From Marifrigoribacter sp047730175 (lineage in GTDB: Bacteria; Bacteroidota; Bacteroidia; Flavobacteriales; Flavobacteriaceae): a DNA stretch of 64,000 bases. The notes under the pieces were generated by a model, which did not search any database, was not told the origin of the DNA, and saw nothing but the letters and a program-made list of their open reading frames with translations. The translations under genes and the position numbers were made by a program. The stretch is from positions 2,046,001 through 2,110,000 of the forward strand of contig NZ_CP159833.1 in the NCBI RefSeq assembly GCF_047730175.1. The letters are read 5' to 3'. Of this stretch, positions 35,606 through 44,224 are shown piece after piece. The stretch's first letter is position 1. Each line of letters begins with the position of its first letter.

Positions 35606-37420
35606 ATGCAAAAAATAACACTCCTAATTATTTTAGTCTTTTCAAGTCTTTGTATGAATGCCCAAACCAAACTCGATTCCCTCTATACCGTTTGGGAAAA
35701 TAAAACCCAAGCAGATTCTATTAGAGCAAGTGCATATGTAGACTATATTTGGGATGGTTTTCTTTTTAATAAACCCGATAGTGCCTTTATCTTGGCTAAA
35801 GATTTGATCGCTTTTGCACAAGATAAAAAATTACCTAAATCCAAGGCAGGTGCCTATAGGTTGCAAGCTGTTAGTTTTTATGTACAAGGCAATTACCCTC
35901 AAGCCTTGGATTATTTCCAAAGCGCTCTAAAAATCTCTGAAGAAATTGATGATGAAAAAGGAATTGCGGGTTCGGTAAATAATATTGGACTCATTTATAA
36001 TGCCCAAGGAAATTTTTCACAAGCTTTGGATTATTTCCAACGTAGTTTAAAAATCCAGGAAGAGATCGGAAATAGAAATAACATAGCACTTGCACTAAAT
36101 AATATTGGAGCTATTTATTATCACCAAAGCAACAGTCAAAAATCCTTGGACTATTACCACCGCAGCTTAAAAATTTCTGAAGAAATCGAAGATAATTTAG
36201 GAATTGCCAATTTGCTAAACAATATTGGAGCTATTTATCTTGAACAAAACAAACTTATAAAAGCTTTGGACTATTTTCAGCGTAGCTTAAAAATTCGAGA
36301 AGAAATCGGAGATGAAATTGGAATTGCGGGTTCGCTAAATAATATAGGTGAGCTTTACAATGTACAAGGAGTATACAATAAGGCTATAACCCCGTGCCAA
36401 AGATCACTTAATTTGAGTAAAGAGCTTAGCTCAATAGAGATTCAAAAATCAGCATGCGATTGTTTGTATGGAGCATACAAAGGACTTGGAGAGGGCAATA
36501 AGGCTTTGGAATATCATGAGCAGTTTACCGTTTTGAATGACAGTATTTTTAATGAAGCAAATACCAAAAAACTAACTCAGTTAGAGATGCAGTATGACTT
36601 TGATAAAAAAGAAGCTGCTACCCAAATGGAACAAGAAAAGAAAGATGTTATTGCCGCTCAAGAACTGAAGCGAAAAAAGGTAGAGCGTAATGGTTTTATG
36701 GCTGGTTTTGCCGTGGTATTATTATTTGCTGGAGTGTTCTTTCGCCAACGTAATCGCATCGGTAAAGAGAAAGATCGAAGTGAAGAACTATTAATGAACA
36801 TCCTACCCAAAGAAGTTGCAGAGGAGCTTAAGGAAAAAGGCCATTCAGACGCCCAACTCATTAATCATGTAACCGTTCTTTTTACAGATTTTAAAGGTTT
36901 TACCGCATTGAGTGAACAGCTTTCACCAAAGGAATTGGTAGAAGATCTACATACCTGTTTTTCTGAATTTGATCGTATTTGCGAAAAGTATGGAATAGAA
37001 AAGATAAAGACTATTGGGGATTCTTATATGGCTGCTGGAGGTCTACCTTCTCCAAATACTACCCATGCCCAAGATGTAGTAAAAGCTACTATAGAAATGG
37101 CTGAGGTAATTGAAAGAGCTAAAATCGAAAAAACAGCAGCAAACCAACCTTTCTTCGAGGTACGTATTGGCGTACATACAGGTCCAGTGGTTGCTGGTAT
37201 TGTAGGTGTTAAAAAATTCCAGTATGACATTTGGGGCGATACGGTAAATACTGCTTCCCGAATGGAAAGCTCAGGTGATGTTGGAAAGGTAAATATTAGT
37301 GAGGCAACCTATAAATTGCTAAAAGACGATGCTGATTTTACTTTTGAAAGCAGAGGCAAAATTGAAGCAAAAGGAAAAGGCGAAATTGAAATGTATTTTG
37401 TTAGTATGAAAAAAGAATAG
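35606..37420 (+). CDS. TPR-containing class III adenylate cyclase
   Basis: This is a 604-residue protein from ATG 35606 (MQKITLLIILVFSSLCMNAQ, a clean signal peptide). The in-frame ATG at 35558 would bury that signal. Five or six tetratricopeptide repeats (~80-290: DYFQRSLKIQEEIGN-type) precede a single membrane helix (~362-382) and a coiled linker. A class III cyclase domain follows (~410-604). Metal Asp residues are in LFTDFKGFT and TIGDSYMAAGG. Lys in KIKTIGD and Asp in YDIWGDTVNTASRM favour ATP over GTP. Topology suggests an external TPR sensor controlling cytosolic cAMP synthesis. No partner is adjacent. Confidence 0.92.
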   Translation: MQKITLLIILVFSSLCMNAQTKLDSLYTVWENKTQADSIRASAYVDYIWDGFLFNKPDSAFILAKDLIAFAQDKKLPKSKAGAYRLQAVSFYVQGNYPQALDYFQSALKISEEIDDEKGIAGSVNNIGLIYNAQGNFSQALDYFQRSLKIQEEIGNRNNIALALNNIGAIYYHQSNSQKSLDYYHRSLKISEEIEDNLGIANLLNNIGAIYLEQNKLIKALDYFQRSLKIREEIGDEIGIAGSLNNIGELYNVQGVYNKAITPCQRSLNLSKELSSIEIQKSACDCLYGAYKGLGEGNKALEYHEQFTVLNDSIFNEANTKKLTQLEMQYDFDKKEAATQMEQEKKDVIAAQELKRKKVERNGFMAGFAVVLLFAGVFFRQRNRIGKEKDRSEELLMNILPKEVAEELKEKGHSDAQLINHVTVLFTDFKGFTALSEQLSPKELVEDLHTCFSEFDRICEKYGIEKIKTIGDSYMAAGGLPSPNTTHAQDVVKATIEMAEVIERAKIEKTAANQPFFEVRIGVHTGPVVAGIVGVKKFQYDIWGDTVNTASRMESSGDVGKVNISEATYKLLKDDADFTFESRGKIEAKGKGEIEMYFVSMKKE

Positions 37421-37505
37421 AAAATAATTATAACAACGTATATAATACATGATTTTGGTAAAAATCATATACAAAACTGTTGATGAAGATTTAATAAAGT
37501 TTCAA

Positions 37506-39050
37506 ATGAAAAAGAGAATTACAATTATTGCCATTATGATGGTGTTTTCAGGGTTTTTACACGCCCAGTATACAATAAACGACACTTTTGCAGATCCTAT
37601 GGAATGCACATACATGACCAGAGATGCTTTTATAGTGTGGTGGGATAATGATTTTGATTATAGTGCAGAAGTAGATATATTACTAGATCAAATTATTGGA
37701 TATAGAATTGAATGTCTAAATGATTTAAATATGATGGATCCACCTGGAGTAATTGATGGCTTCTATCAAAACATATACTTACATGGTGACGGCGGGTATT
37801 TTGATAGTAATGGCTGGGGTAATGGTGTAGGTACGGACAGTAATGGTTATCCTTTTTATACCATGCCTTTTAATCTATTTAACGATCTTATTACAGTAGC
37901 ACATGAAATCTTTCATCTTTATCAATACAATTCCAATTCACCTGGCTTTGCATATTCCGGAGATAGTCAATGGTATATTGAAGCTTCCGCAAATTGGTAT
38001 GGAGCAAGACAAGATTTTGCAGCTGAAAGAGCTTTTATAGAAGCAGAAAGCCTCGTTAGATTACCACAAGTTCCATTCTGGTTAAGTTATGATAATTTCC
38101 CCAGTACTTACCCTCAAAACTGGCAACGCTATGTGCACCAATATGCCTTAGCTTTGTATTTGTTTTACCTTACTGAAGAAGTAGGCATATCTCCTAATGT
38201 TATCTCTGAAGGATTTTATATGGGCTTAACAGAATCTCCACAAGAATATTTATACAATCAATTAGGGGGTGTTGAATATAGAAACAACTTTATTGATTGG
38301 GCTGCTAGAATGGTGAATGACTTTGATTTTATTCCAGAAAATCAAAGGGAGGCCAACGAGTTGGAATGGTTATCGTATGCAGATCCTGATGATGATAATG
38401 AATACACCAGGGTTTTTGATGATAACGGTTCTAATGGATGGTACCAACCAGATAATGAGTTTATAACCAATGCATGGTCGTTTAATACCTACAAGCTAGA
38501 AAACACAAGTGCCACTAATTACACTTTCGAAATCAATGGAAATACTAACGGTATATTTGGTAGTCCTGCCTATTTTCAAGGAAAAATTTTAGTAAAGAAT
38601 ATTGACGGTAACAATACGTTTTATGATCTATCAATGAGTAATGACGCCAATGGCTCTTTATCTATCGATGTAACTAGTTTGGACTCTGAAATTTATTTTA
38701 TCATCGCTTCCATGCCTGAATATTTTGAAGAAATTAATCAAGAGTTTCAGTTATTCCCTTACCAAATAAAAATAACAAATAACATCCTAGGGGTTTCGAA
38801 TTTTAATACTACTAATTTTATTAAAGCATATCCAAATCCTGTCGAAAATATTCTTCGAGTTGAATTAGAAGAATATAATAATGAAGTTGATATTGAATTG
38901 TATTCAACATTAGGACAGAGAATCTTAGGAGAAACCTATTTTAATGATAAAGAAATTCAAATTGATTTTTCAAATGTAAATGAAGGTGTATATTTCTTAA
39001 AGGTCTCAACGAACAAAAGATCAACTATATTGAAATTAATCAAAGAATAA
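37506..39050 (+). CDS. Putative secreted gluzincin metalloprotease with T9SS type A domain
   Basis: This is a 514-residue protein from ATG 37506 (MKKRITIIAIMMVFSGFLHAQ signal peptide); the frame is open 19 codons upstream. HEIFH (133-137), preceded by hydrophobic DLITVA and followed 22 residues later by Glu in WYIEASANW (~159), matches the gluzincin zinc pattern HExxH..E. A middle beta-rich region (~310-430) is unassigned. The C-terminus (FIKAYPNPVENILRVEL, EGVYFLKVS, STILKLIKE) is a type A T9SS sorting domain. I do not recognise a named peptidase family. The zinc site is clear, but activity and substrate are inferred. Confidence 0.8.
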   Translation: MKKRITIIAIMMVFSGFLHAQYTINDTFADPMECTYMTRDAFIVWWDNDFDYSAEVDILLDQIIGYRIECLNDLNMMDPPGVIDGFYQNIYLHGDGGYFDSNGWGNGVGTDSNGYPFYTMPFNLFNDLITVAHEIFHLYQYNSNSPGFAYSGDSQWYIEASANWYGARQDFAAERAFIEAESLVRLPQVPFWLSYDNFPSTYPQNWQRYVHQYALALYLFYLTEEVGISPNVISEGFYMGLTESPQEYLYNQLGGVEYRNNFIDWAARMVNDFDFIPENQREANELEWLSYADPDDDNEYTRVFDDNGSNGWYQPDNEFITNAWSFNTYKLENTSATNYTFEINGNTNGIFGSPAYFQGKILVKNIDGNNTFYDLSMSNDANGSLSIDVTSLDSEIYFIIASMPEYFEEINQEFQLFPYQIKITNNILGVSNFNTTNFIKAYPNPVENILRVELEEYNNEVDIELYSTLGQRILGETYFNDKEIQIDFSNVNEGVYFLKVSTNKRSTILKLIKE

Positions 39051-39165
39051 AAACGATGTGCCAACATCATGTATAATAAATTACTTCGTTACAAATCGTA
39101 TACAAACACATTATCCTCAATTACTAAAATTCCACTAATAGAAGAACATCAGGAGCAAATAAAAT

Positions 39166-40113
39166 ATGCAGAAAACCAACTATATATACACCTTTAGTTA
39201 TGAGAATACTGAAAGTGACTTGTGCAAGCTCGAATCGAGGTGTATTTTTAATAAGGAAGAAAAGAATAGACTGCTTTTTTCAGATATAAAAGCAGAACCT
39301 TCATATAGTGCTTTCATAAAAAAAAGACTTGATATTATTTCATTTTCTGAAGATTATACTACGCTACTAAATGAAATCAAAAAAGAAAGTATATGCATTG
39401 AAGGTTTCAAAGTTGAATATTTAGTTTTTGATGGTGATACCACAGAGTATGCTGAGAGGCTAAAAAAGTTAAAAGATATAGGCTGGAGCATTGAAGGTCT
39501 TCCTGATTATTATACTCCAATAAAAACGTATGGTTTATGCTATATTGAAGGTGTTTGGTATTTTGGTGTATTGATTAAAGACAATTTTACTTGGCATAAA
39601 CACAAGCAAAAGCCATGCTCATACAGTAACTCAATAAGTATAAGTATAGCTAAAGCTCTTGTCAATATTGCAGCAAAGGCAAATAAAGAGAAAAAGCTAC
39701 TAGATGCATGTTGTGGTGTTGGTACAATACTATTAGAAGCCTGTTTTGCAGGAAATAATATTGAGGGTTGCGACATTAACGAGAAGATATGTATGGATGC
39801 CCGAGAAAATCTTTCTCACTTTAACTATACTGCAACTATATATCACTGCGATATAAAAGACATTAGCAAACGATTTGATGCTGCCATTATTGACCTACCA
39901 TACAATTTGTTTAGCAGTGCAACAGATAATGATATTTTACACATTATTAAGTCGACAGGAGAAATCACAGATCGACTTGTTATTGTATCGACCACAGATA
40001 TTACAAGATTAATAAACAGTGCAGGATTCAGAATATCAGATTATTGCAGTGTTAGTAAAAGTGGAAAGAGAAAGTTCGCTAGGAAAATATGGGTTTGTGA
40101 AAAGAAAGGATAG
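39166..40113 (+). CDS. TRM11-like SAM-dependent RNA methyltransferase
   Basis: This 315-residue protein has an N-terminal half (~1-150) that is THUMP-like at best, then HKQKPCSYSNSISISIAKALVNIA. The methyltransferase motif I is LLDACCGVGTILLEACFAG, motif II is IEGCDINEK, and the amino-methyltransferase motif IV is DLPYNLF (DPPY variant with Leu). The overall pattern resembles TRM11/RlmL-type enzymes best known from Firmicutes, where they are predicted to modify tRNA or rRNA guanosine. It stands apart from its neighbours and may have been acquired by transfer. The exact target is unknown. Confidence 0.85.
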   Translation: MQKTNYIYTFSYENTESDLCKLESRCIFNKEEKNRLLFSDIKAEPSYSAFIKKRLDIISFSEDYTTLLNEIKKESICIEGFKVEYLVFDGDTTEYAERLKKLKDIGWSIEGLPDYYTPIKTYGLCYIEGVWYFGVLIKDNFTWHKHKQKPCSYSNSISISIAKALVNIAAKANKEKKLLDACCGVGTILLEACFAGNNIEGCDINEKICMDARENLSHFNYTATIYHCDIKDISKRFDAAIIDLPYNLFSSATDNDILHIIKSTGEITDRLVIVSTTDITRLINSAGFRISDYCSVSKSGKRKFARKIWVCEKKG

Positions 40114-40202
40114 GTAATACACCTAAATAATGGTTGAATCAAATTAATAGGTTTTTTAATTTTTACGATTCTATTCTTCAAAGGAATTTATATCTTTACC
40201 TA

Positions 40203-41066
40203 ATGCAACAAGTGAAACTAATAGAATGTCCAAGAGATGCCATGCAAGGCATTAAAGATTGGATACCCACTTCATTAAAAGCACAATACATTCAGGCATT
40301 GCTTAGATGCGGTTTCGATACCATCGATTTTGGGAGTTTTGTTTCACCCAAAGCAATTCCACAAATGAAGGATACTGCCGAGTTGCTTTCCATGTTAGAT
40401 CTTTCAAAAACAGAAAGTAAATTATTATCGATTGTTGCTAATGTTCGTGGAGCTCAGGATGCTGTAAAGCATGAAGAAATTCAATACTTAGGATATCCTT
40501 TTTCTATTTCTGAAAACTTTCAGATGCGAAATACGCATAAAACGATCGAACAATCTATCGATATTTTACAAGAAATATTAAATCTTTCCGAAGCAAATAA
40601 TAAAGAAGTAGTGGCCTATCTATCTATGGGATTTGGAAACCCTTATGGAGATCCATGGAGTGTTGAGGTAGTAGGAGAGTGGACCGAAAAGTTAGCCGGC
40701 ATGGGAGTGAAAATACTTTCATTAAGTGATACGGTGGGAACTTCTACTCCAGAAATTATTACGTATTTATATTCCAATTTAATCCCTAAATTTCCAGAAA
40801 TAGAATTTGGTGCTCATTTACATACAACACCTACAAAATGGCATGAAAAAGTAGATGCAGCTTATAAAGCTGGGTGTAGAAGATTCGATGGTGCCATACA
40901 AGGTTTTGGAGGGTGTCCTATGGCAAAAGATGAACTTACAGGAAATATGCCTACCGAAAAAATGTTAAGCTATTTCACTGCTGAAAAAGTGAATACAAAC
41001 ATAAATACCATGTCATTTGAAAGTGCCCATAATGAGGCAACAAAAATATTTAGTAAATACCATTAA
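40203..41066 (+). CDS. Hydroxymethylglutaryl-CoA lyase
   Basis: This 287-residue TIM-barrel enzyme starts at ATG 40203 (MQQVKLIECPRDAMQG); the open frame extends 23 codons upstream from a TTG with unlike sequence. It cleaves HMG-CoA to acetoacetate and acetyl-CoA in leucine degradation or ketone-body metabolism. Catalytic features include Arg-Asp in ECPRDAMQG, the metal His pair in GAHLHTTP, Asp in RRFDGAIQG, and the catalytic Cys loop QGFGGCPMAKDELTGN. Its stop is one base from the start of the 5'-nucleotidase, indicating translational coupling. Confidence 0.94.
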   Translation: MQQVKLIECPRDAMQGIKDWIPTSLKAQYIQALLRCGFDTIDFGSFVSPKAIPQMKDTAELLSMLDLSKTESKLLSIVANVRGAQDAVKHEEIQYLGYPFSISENFQMRNTHKTIEQSIDILQEILNLSEANNKEVVAYLSMGFGNPYGDPWSVEVVGEWTEKLAGMGVKILSLSDTVGTSTPEIITYLYSNLIPKFPEIEFGAHLHTTPTKWHEKVDAAYKAGCRRFDGAIQGFGGCPMAKDELTGNMPTEKMLSYFTAEKVNTNINTMSFESAHNEATKIFSKYH

Positions 41067-41067
41067 T

Positions 41068-42588
41068 ATGAAAAAATTATTATTTTTAGCTACTGTTTTA
41101 TCTTTAGTTTTTTTTGGATGTAAAGAAGATCCGTCAAAACATGAAATTACATTTAAATTTGTCCAATTAAATGATGTTTATGAAATAGGCTCATTAAGTG
41201 GAGGTAAATATGGAGGGATGGATCGTGTAGCTTATGTTCGAGATTCAATTCAAAAAGAGAACCCTAATACCTTTATGTTTATGGCGGGTGATTTTTTAAA
41301 CCCTTCTTTACTGGGTACCATAAAAGTAAATGGAGAGCGTATCAGTGGAAAACAAATGATAGAAGTGATGAATGCAATGGATTTCGACTTGGTTACCTTC
41401 GGAAATCATGAATTCGATTTAAAAGAAAGAGATCTTCAGAAACGATTAAACGAATCTAATTTCCCTTGGATAACTTCTAATGTTTTACATAAAACAGAAG
41501 CTGGAAATACCCCTTTTACTATTCAAAAAGAAACAGATACTATTCCTGTACAAAAAACCCATGTGTTTAATATTAAGGATGTTGATGGAACCGAAATTAA
41601 AGTCGGATTTTTATCAGTGACTTTACCCTCTAACCCACAGGCGTATGTGTATTATGGCGATCAGTATGAGTTAGCTGAAAAAACATACAATGAATTAAAA
41701 AATGAAGTAGACATTGTTATGGGCTTAACTCACCTTGCAGTTAATGAAGATATAGAATTACTTAAAAAGATTCCAGGAATTCCTTTTATTATGGGAGGTC
41801 ATGAACATAATGCTATGTTGGTTAATCAAGGAGAATCTATTATCGCTAAAGCAGATGCCAATGCAAAAACAATTTATATTCATACCGTATCTTATAGCAC
41901 AAAAACGAAGAAAACAACTATAGATTCTCATCTTTTTCCTATAGATGAGACAACACCTTCAAAACCAGAAGTAGCTTCTATAATTGGTAAATGGAACCGT
42001 ATTTTAGAATTAAAAATAAAAGAAGTAATAGACGATCCAAATGAAGTTATTTATACGGCAGAAGACCCTTTAGATGGTACGGATAGTGCCAATAGAAGTA
42101 TACAAACCAATTTAGGAGATGTCTTAACAGAAGCAATGGCTTGGTCATACAATAACGAAGTTGATGCTGCACTCATTAATGGAGGTTCCATACGTATAGA
42201 TGACATGCTCCCAGCAAGTATAACAAGTTTAGATGTGTTTAGAGTGTTGCCTTTTGGAGGCGAAATTTTTAATGTAGATATAAAAGGGAGTTTATTAAAA
42301 GAGGTGCTCGATTACGGAAAATCAAAGCGTGGAACAGGAGCATATTTACAACGAAATAATGTTTCGGTAAATGCTGACAATGGAGATTGGTTAATTGGAG
42401 ATCAACCAATTATCCCCTCTAAAACATATAAAGTTGCATTTAGTGACTTCTTATTGAAAGGATATGATATTCCTTTTTTAACACCTGATAATCAAGGAGT
42501 TGTAAGTGTTTATGAGCCTAAAGAGGGAGAGCCTGGAGCAGATATACGCAAGGCTATTATATTATATTTAAAATCCTTAAATGAATAG
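41068..42588 (+). CDS. Lipoprotein 5'-nucleotidase/metallophosphatase
   Basis: This is a 506-residue protein from ATG 41068 (MKKLLFLATVLSLVFFGC, lipobox FFGC). The N-terminal calcineurin-type domain has QLNDVYEIG (in place of the usual LNDxH), MAGDFLNPS, VTFGNHEFDLKE and MGGHEHNAM for dimetal binding. The C-terminal 5'-nucleotidase domain has NLGDVLTEAMAW, ALINGGSIRIDD and VLPFGGEI. It probably releases phosphate and nucleosides from nucleotides at the cell surface or in the periplasm. It is one base after HMG-CoA lyase and 2 bp before the haem-binding gene. Tyr replacing His in the first motif may affect metal binding. Confidence 0.93.
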   Translation: MKKLLFLATVLSLVFFGCKEDPSKHEITFKFVQLNDVYEIGSLSGGKYGGMDRVAYVRDSIQKENPNTFMFMAGDFLNPSLLGTIKVNGERISGKQMIEVMNAMDFDLVTFGNHEFDLKERDLQKRLNESNFPWITSNVLHKTEAGNTPFTIQKETDTIPVQKTHVFNIKDVDGTEIKVGFLSVTLPSNPQAYVYYGDQYELAEKTYNELKNEVDIVMGLTHLAVNEDIELLKKIPGIPFIMGGHEHNAMLVNQGESIIAKADANAKTIYIHTVSYSTKTKKTTIDSHLFPIDETTPSKPEVASIIGKWNRILELKIKEVIDDPNEVIYTAEDPLDGTDSANRSIQTNLGDVLTEAMAWSYNNEVDAALINGGSIRIDDMLPASITSLDVFRVLPFGGEIFNVDIKGSLLKEVLDYGKSKRGTGAYLQRNNVSVNADNGDWLIGDQPIIPSKTYKVAFSDFLLKGYDIPFLTPDNQGVVSVYEPKEGEPGADIRKAIILYLKSLNE

Positions 42589-42590
42589 TC

Positions 42591-43067
42591 ATGAAGAAAA
42601 CACTTAAAATAGTTGGATATTTTTTTTTAGTAGCTTTTATTGTTATTCAATTTATACGACCTGATAAAAATCAAGGAAGTTTAGAAAGCATAGCGGCATT
42701 TCAAGAAGATACTTCAACACCTGAAAATGTAATGGTTATTTTGAAAACTCAATGTTTTGATTGTCATACTAATGTTACAAAATATCCTTGGTATGCAGAG
42801 ATTGCGCCATTTTCTTTTTGGTTAGATGACCATATTTTTGATGCTAAAAAACATTTTAATATGTCTGAGTGGAGTTCCTTTTCTGCTAAAAAGAAAGATC
42901 ATAAATTAGAGGAGCTAATAGAAGAAGTAGAAGAAGGGGAGATGCCTTTACCTTCTTATACTTGGATACATGGAACTCTAAGTGATGCCGATAAAAAAAC
43001 TTTATTAGATTGGGCAAATATTGCTAGATTAAATTACGAGAGAGAGTTACAAGTATCTTCTGAGTAG
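42591..43067 (+). CDS. Haem-binding domain protein (c-type, single CxxCH)
   Basis: This 158-residue protein has one N-terminal hydrophobic anchor (~5-22) and a single haem c motif TQCFDCHTN, followed by KYPWYAEIAPFSFWLDDHI and GEMPLPSYTWIH. The last supplies a plausible Met ligand. This is the Pfam Haem_bd pattern seen in Bacteroidota. It is probably an anchored periplasmic electron carrier, 2 bp after the 5'-nucleotidase gene. Partner unknown, although an FMN-binding protein gene follows. Confidence 0.9.
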   Translation: MKKTLKIVGYFFLVAFIVIQFIRPDKNQGSLESIAAFQEDTSTPENVMVILKTQCFDCHTNVTKYPWYAEIAPFSFWLDDHIFDAKKHFNMSEWSSFSAKKKDHKLEELIEEVEEGEMPLPSYTWIHGTLSDADKKTLLDWANIARLNYERELQVSSE

Positions 43068-43116
43068 TTCTTTCAAAATTCCCTTATTTAAATTAATTCT
43101 AAATAAGCTTGTGCAA

Positions 43117-43124
43117 TACCTTTG
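43117..43124 (+). promoter_or_regulatory. Bacteroidota -7 element before the FMN-binding gene
   Basis: TACCTTTG matches TAnnTTTG. The expected start of transcription is close to the ATG at 43129, so a message using that ATG would be nearly leaderless. No good -33 TTTG is seen. Confidence 0.45.
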
Positions 43125-43128
43125 TACA

Positions 43129-43657
43129 ATGTTTCAGAAAATCTGTTTTTTGTTTTTTTGTGCTTTTATAAACCTTTCTTTTTTCAACCCTAATCGTGTT
43201 GAAAAAAAAAGCAAATAAAGTCATTTCAAAGTTTTATGCTTCGGAAACTTTTTCTAAAAATAAAATTTCCTTTTCAGAAGAGGTGCAGTATAAAATCAAA
43301 TCAGATTTAAGTCAAGGTAACTTATTTGAAATAATTGAAAACGATACCTTTTTAGGTTATGGTTATATTGGAAATGCAAATAGTAAGACAGCAACGTTCG
43401 ATTATTTAGTGTTATTCGATGCTGAATTCATCATCACAAAAAGTACGGTGTTAATCTATAGAGAGGAATATGGTGGAGAGATTAGTAGTAAACGTTGGTT
43501 AAAACAATTCATAGGAAAAGATGCTACTTCCGAATTAATATATAACAACAATATTATACCAATAAGTGGAGCAACAATTTCGGTTAAATCGATGACCAAT
43601 GCTGTAAACGATTTATTGAAGAGAATCGCTACACTTCAAAATTTAAAACTTATTTAA
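43129..43657 (+). CDS. FMN-binding domain protein, N-terminal signal peptide out of frame
   Basis: The intact frame runs from GTG 43196 to 43657 (153 residues). It carries an FMN-binding domain with SGATISVKSMTNAV, like the flavin-Thr motif of NqrC/RnfG-type proteins, and the earlier strand FEIIENDTFLGYGYIG. This frame lacks a signal. A second frame from ATG 43129 encodes MFQKICFLFFCAFINLSF, a good signal peptide, and runs into an A9 tract at 43202-43210. Removing one A joins it to the domain (RVEKK-ANKVISK). Either slippage, a real frameshift or a base-count error is present. The next gene overlaps the stop by one base. Confidence 0.75.
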
Positions 43658-44145
43658 TGCAGTTTAACGGCTTGATACAAACTTTTCCGAAGTATATAAA
43701 AATATTTATTGCTGCATTCGTCATTGTATTAAGTATTGGATATTTTACGGGATTATTGTTTGTAAATCAGACCAATTCTACGAATCCTAGTGGAATGGAA
43801 GTAAACTATTTAGGGAATGAAGAAATTGAAGATGTTGAGGTGATGGTTTTTAAAAAGGGAGAACGAGAAATGTTAACGGTGCTTCATACTCATATTTTAT
43901 CAATTTCATTTATCTTTTTCTTGTTAGGTGGTTTAGTAGCAATTACTTCATTACCTACTAAATTGAAATTATTTTTAATGGTAGAACCTTTTATTTCGAT
44001 TATTTTAACCTTCGGAGGTATTTACTTTTTGTGGAAAGGAATTACATGGCTGAAGTATATTGTAATGATTTCTGGTTCATTAATGACTGTTGTATTTGTT
44101 ATAAGTGTTACAGCTGTTCTATTTCAATTAACTAAAAAAGGATAA
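43657..44145 (+). CDS. Four-helix integral membrane protein of unknown function
   Basis: This 162-residue protein has four hydrophobic helices (~16-36, ~75-95, ~105-125, ~133-157). An outside loop between helices 1 and 2 holds NQTNSTNPSGMEVNY and an acidic strand. A conserved-looking HTHILSISF at the start of helix 2 contains two His residues that might bind haem or metal. It overlaps the FMN-binding gene by one base (TAATG) and follows a haem protein gene, so a membrane electron-transfer role is plausible but unproven. Family not recognised. Confidence 0.8.
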   Translation: MQFNGLIQTFPKYIKIFIAAFVIVLSIGYFTGLLFVNQTNSTNPSGMEVNYLGNEEIEDVEVMVFKKGEREMLTVLHTHILSISFIFFLLGGLVAITSLPTKLKLFLMVEPFISIILTFGGIYFLWKGITWLKYIVMISGSLMTVVFVISVTAVLFQLTKKG

Positions 44146-44162
44146 AAACCAACAAAAAGTAG

Positions 44163-44170
44163 TACATTTG
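44163..44170 (+). promoter_or_regulatory. Bacteroidota -7 promoter element for guaB
   Basis: TACATTTG matches TAnnTTTG, 54 bp before the guaB ATG, leaving a ~50-nt leader. No clear -33 TTTG is visible. Confidence 0.5.
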
Positions 44171-44224
44171 CACGCAATTAATAAGTAACCATATTCCATT
44201 CTTTGGAAATTAATTTTAATTGCG

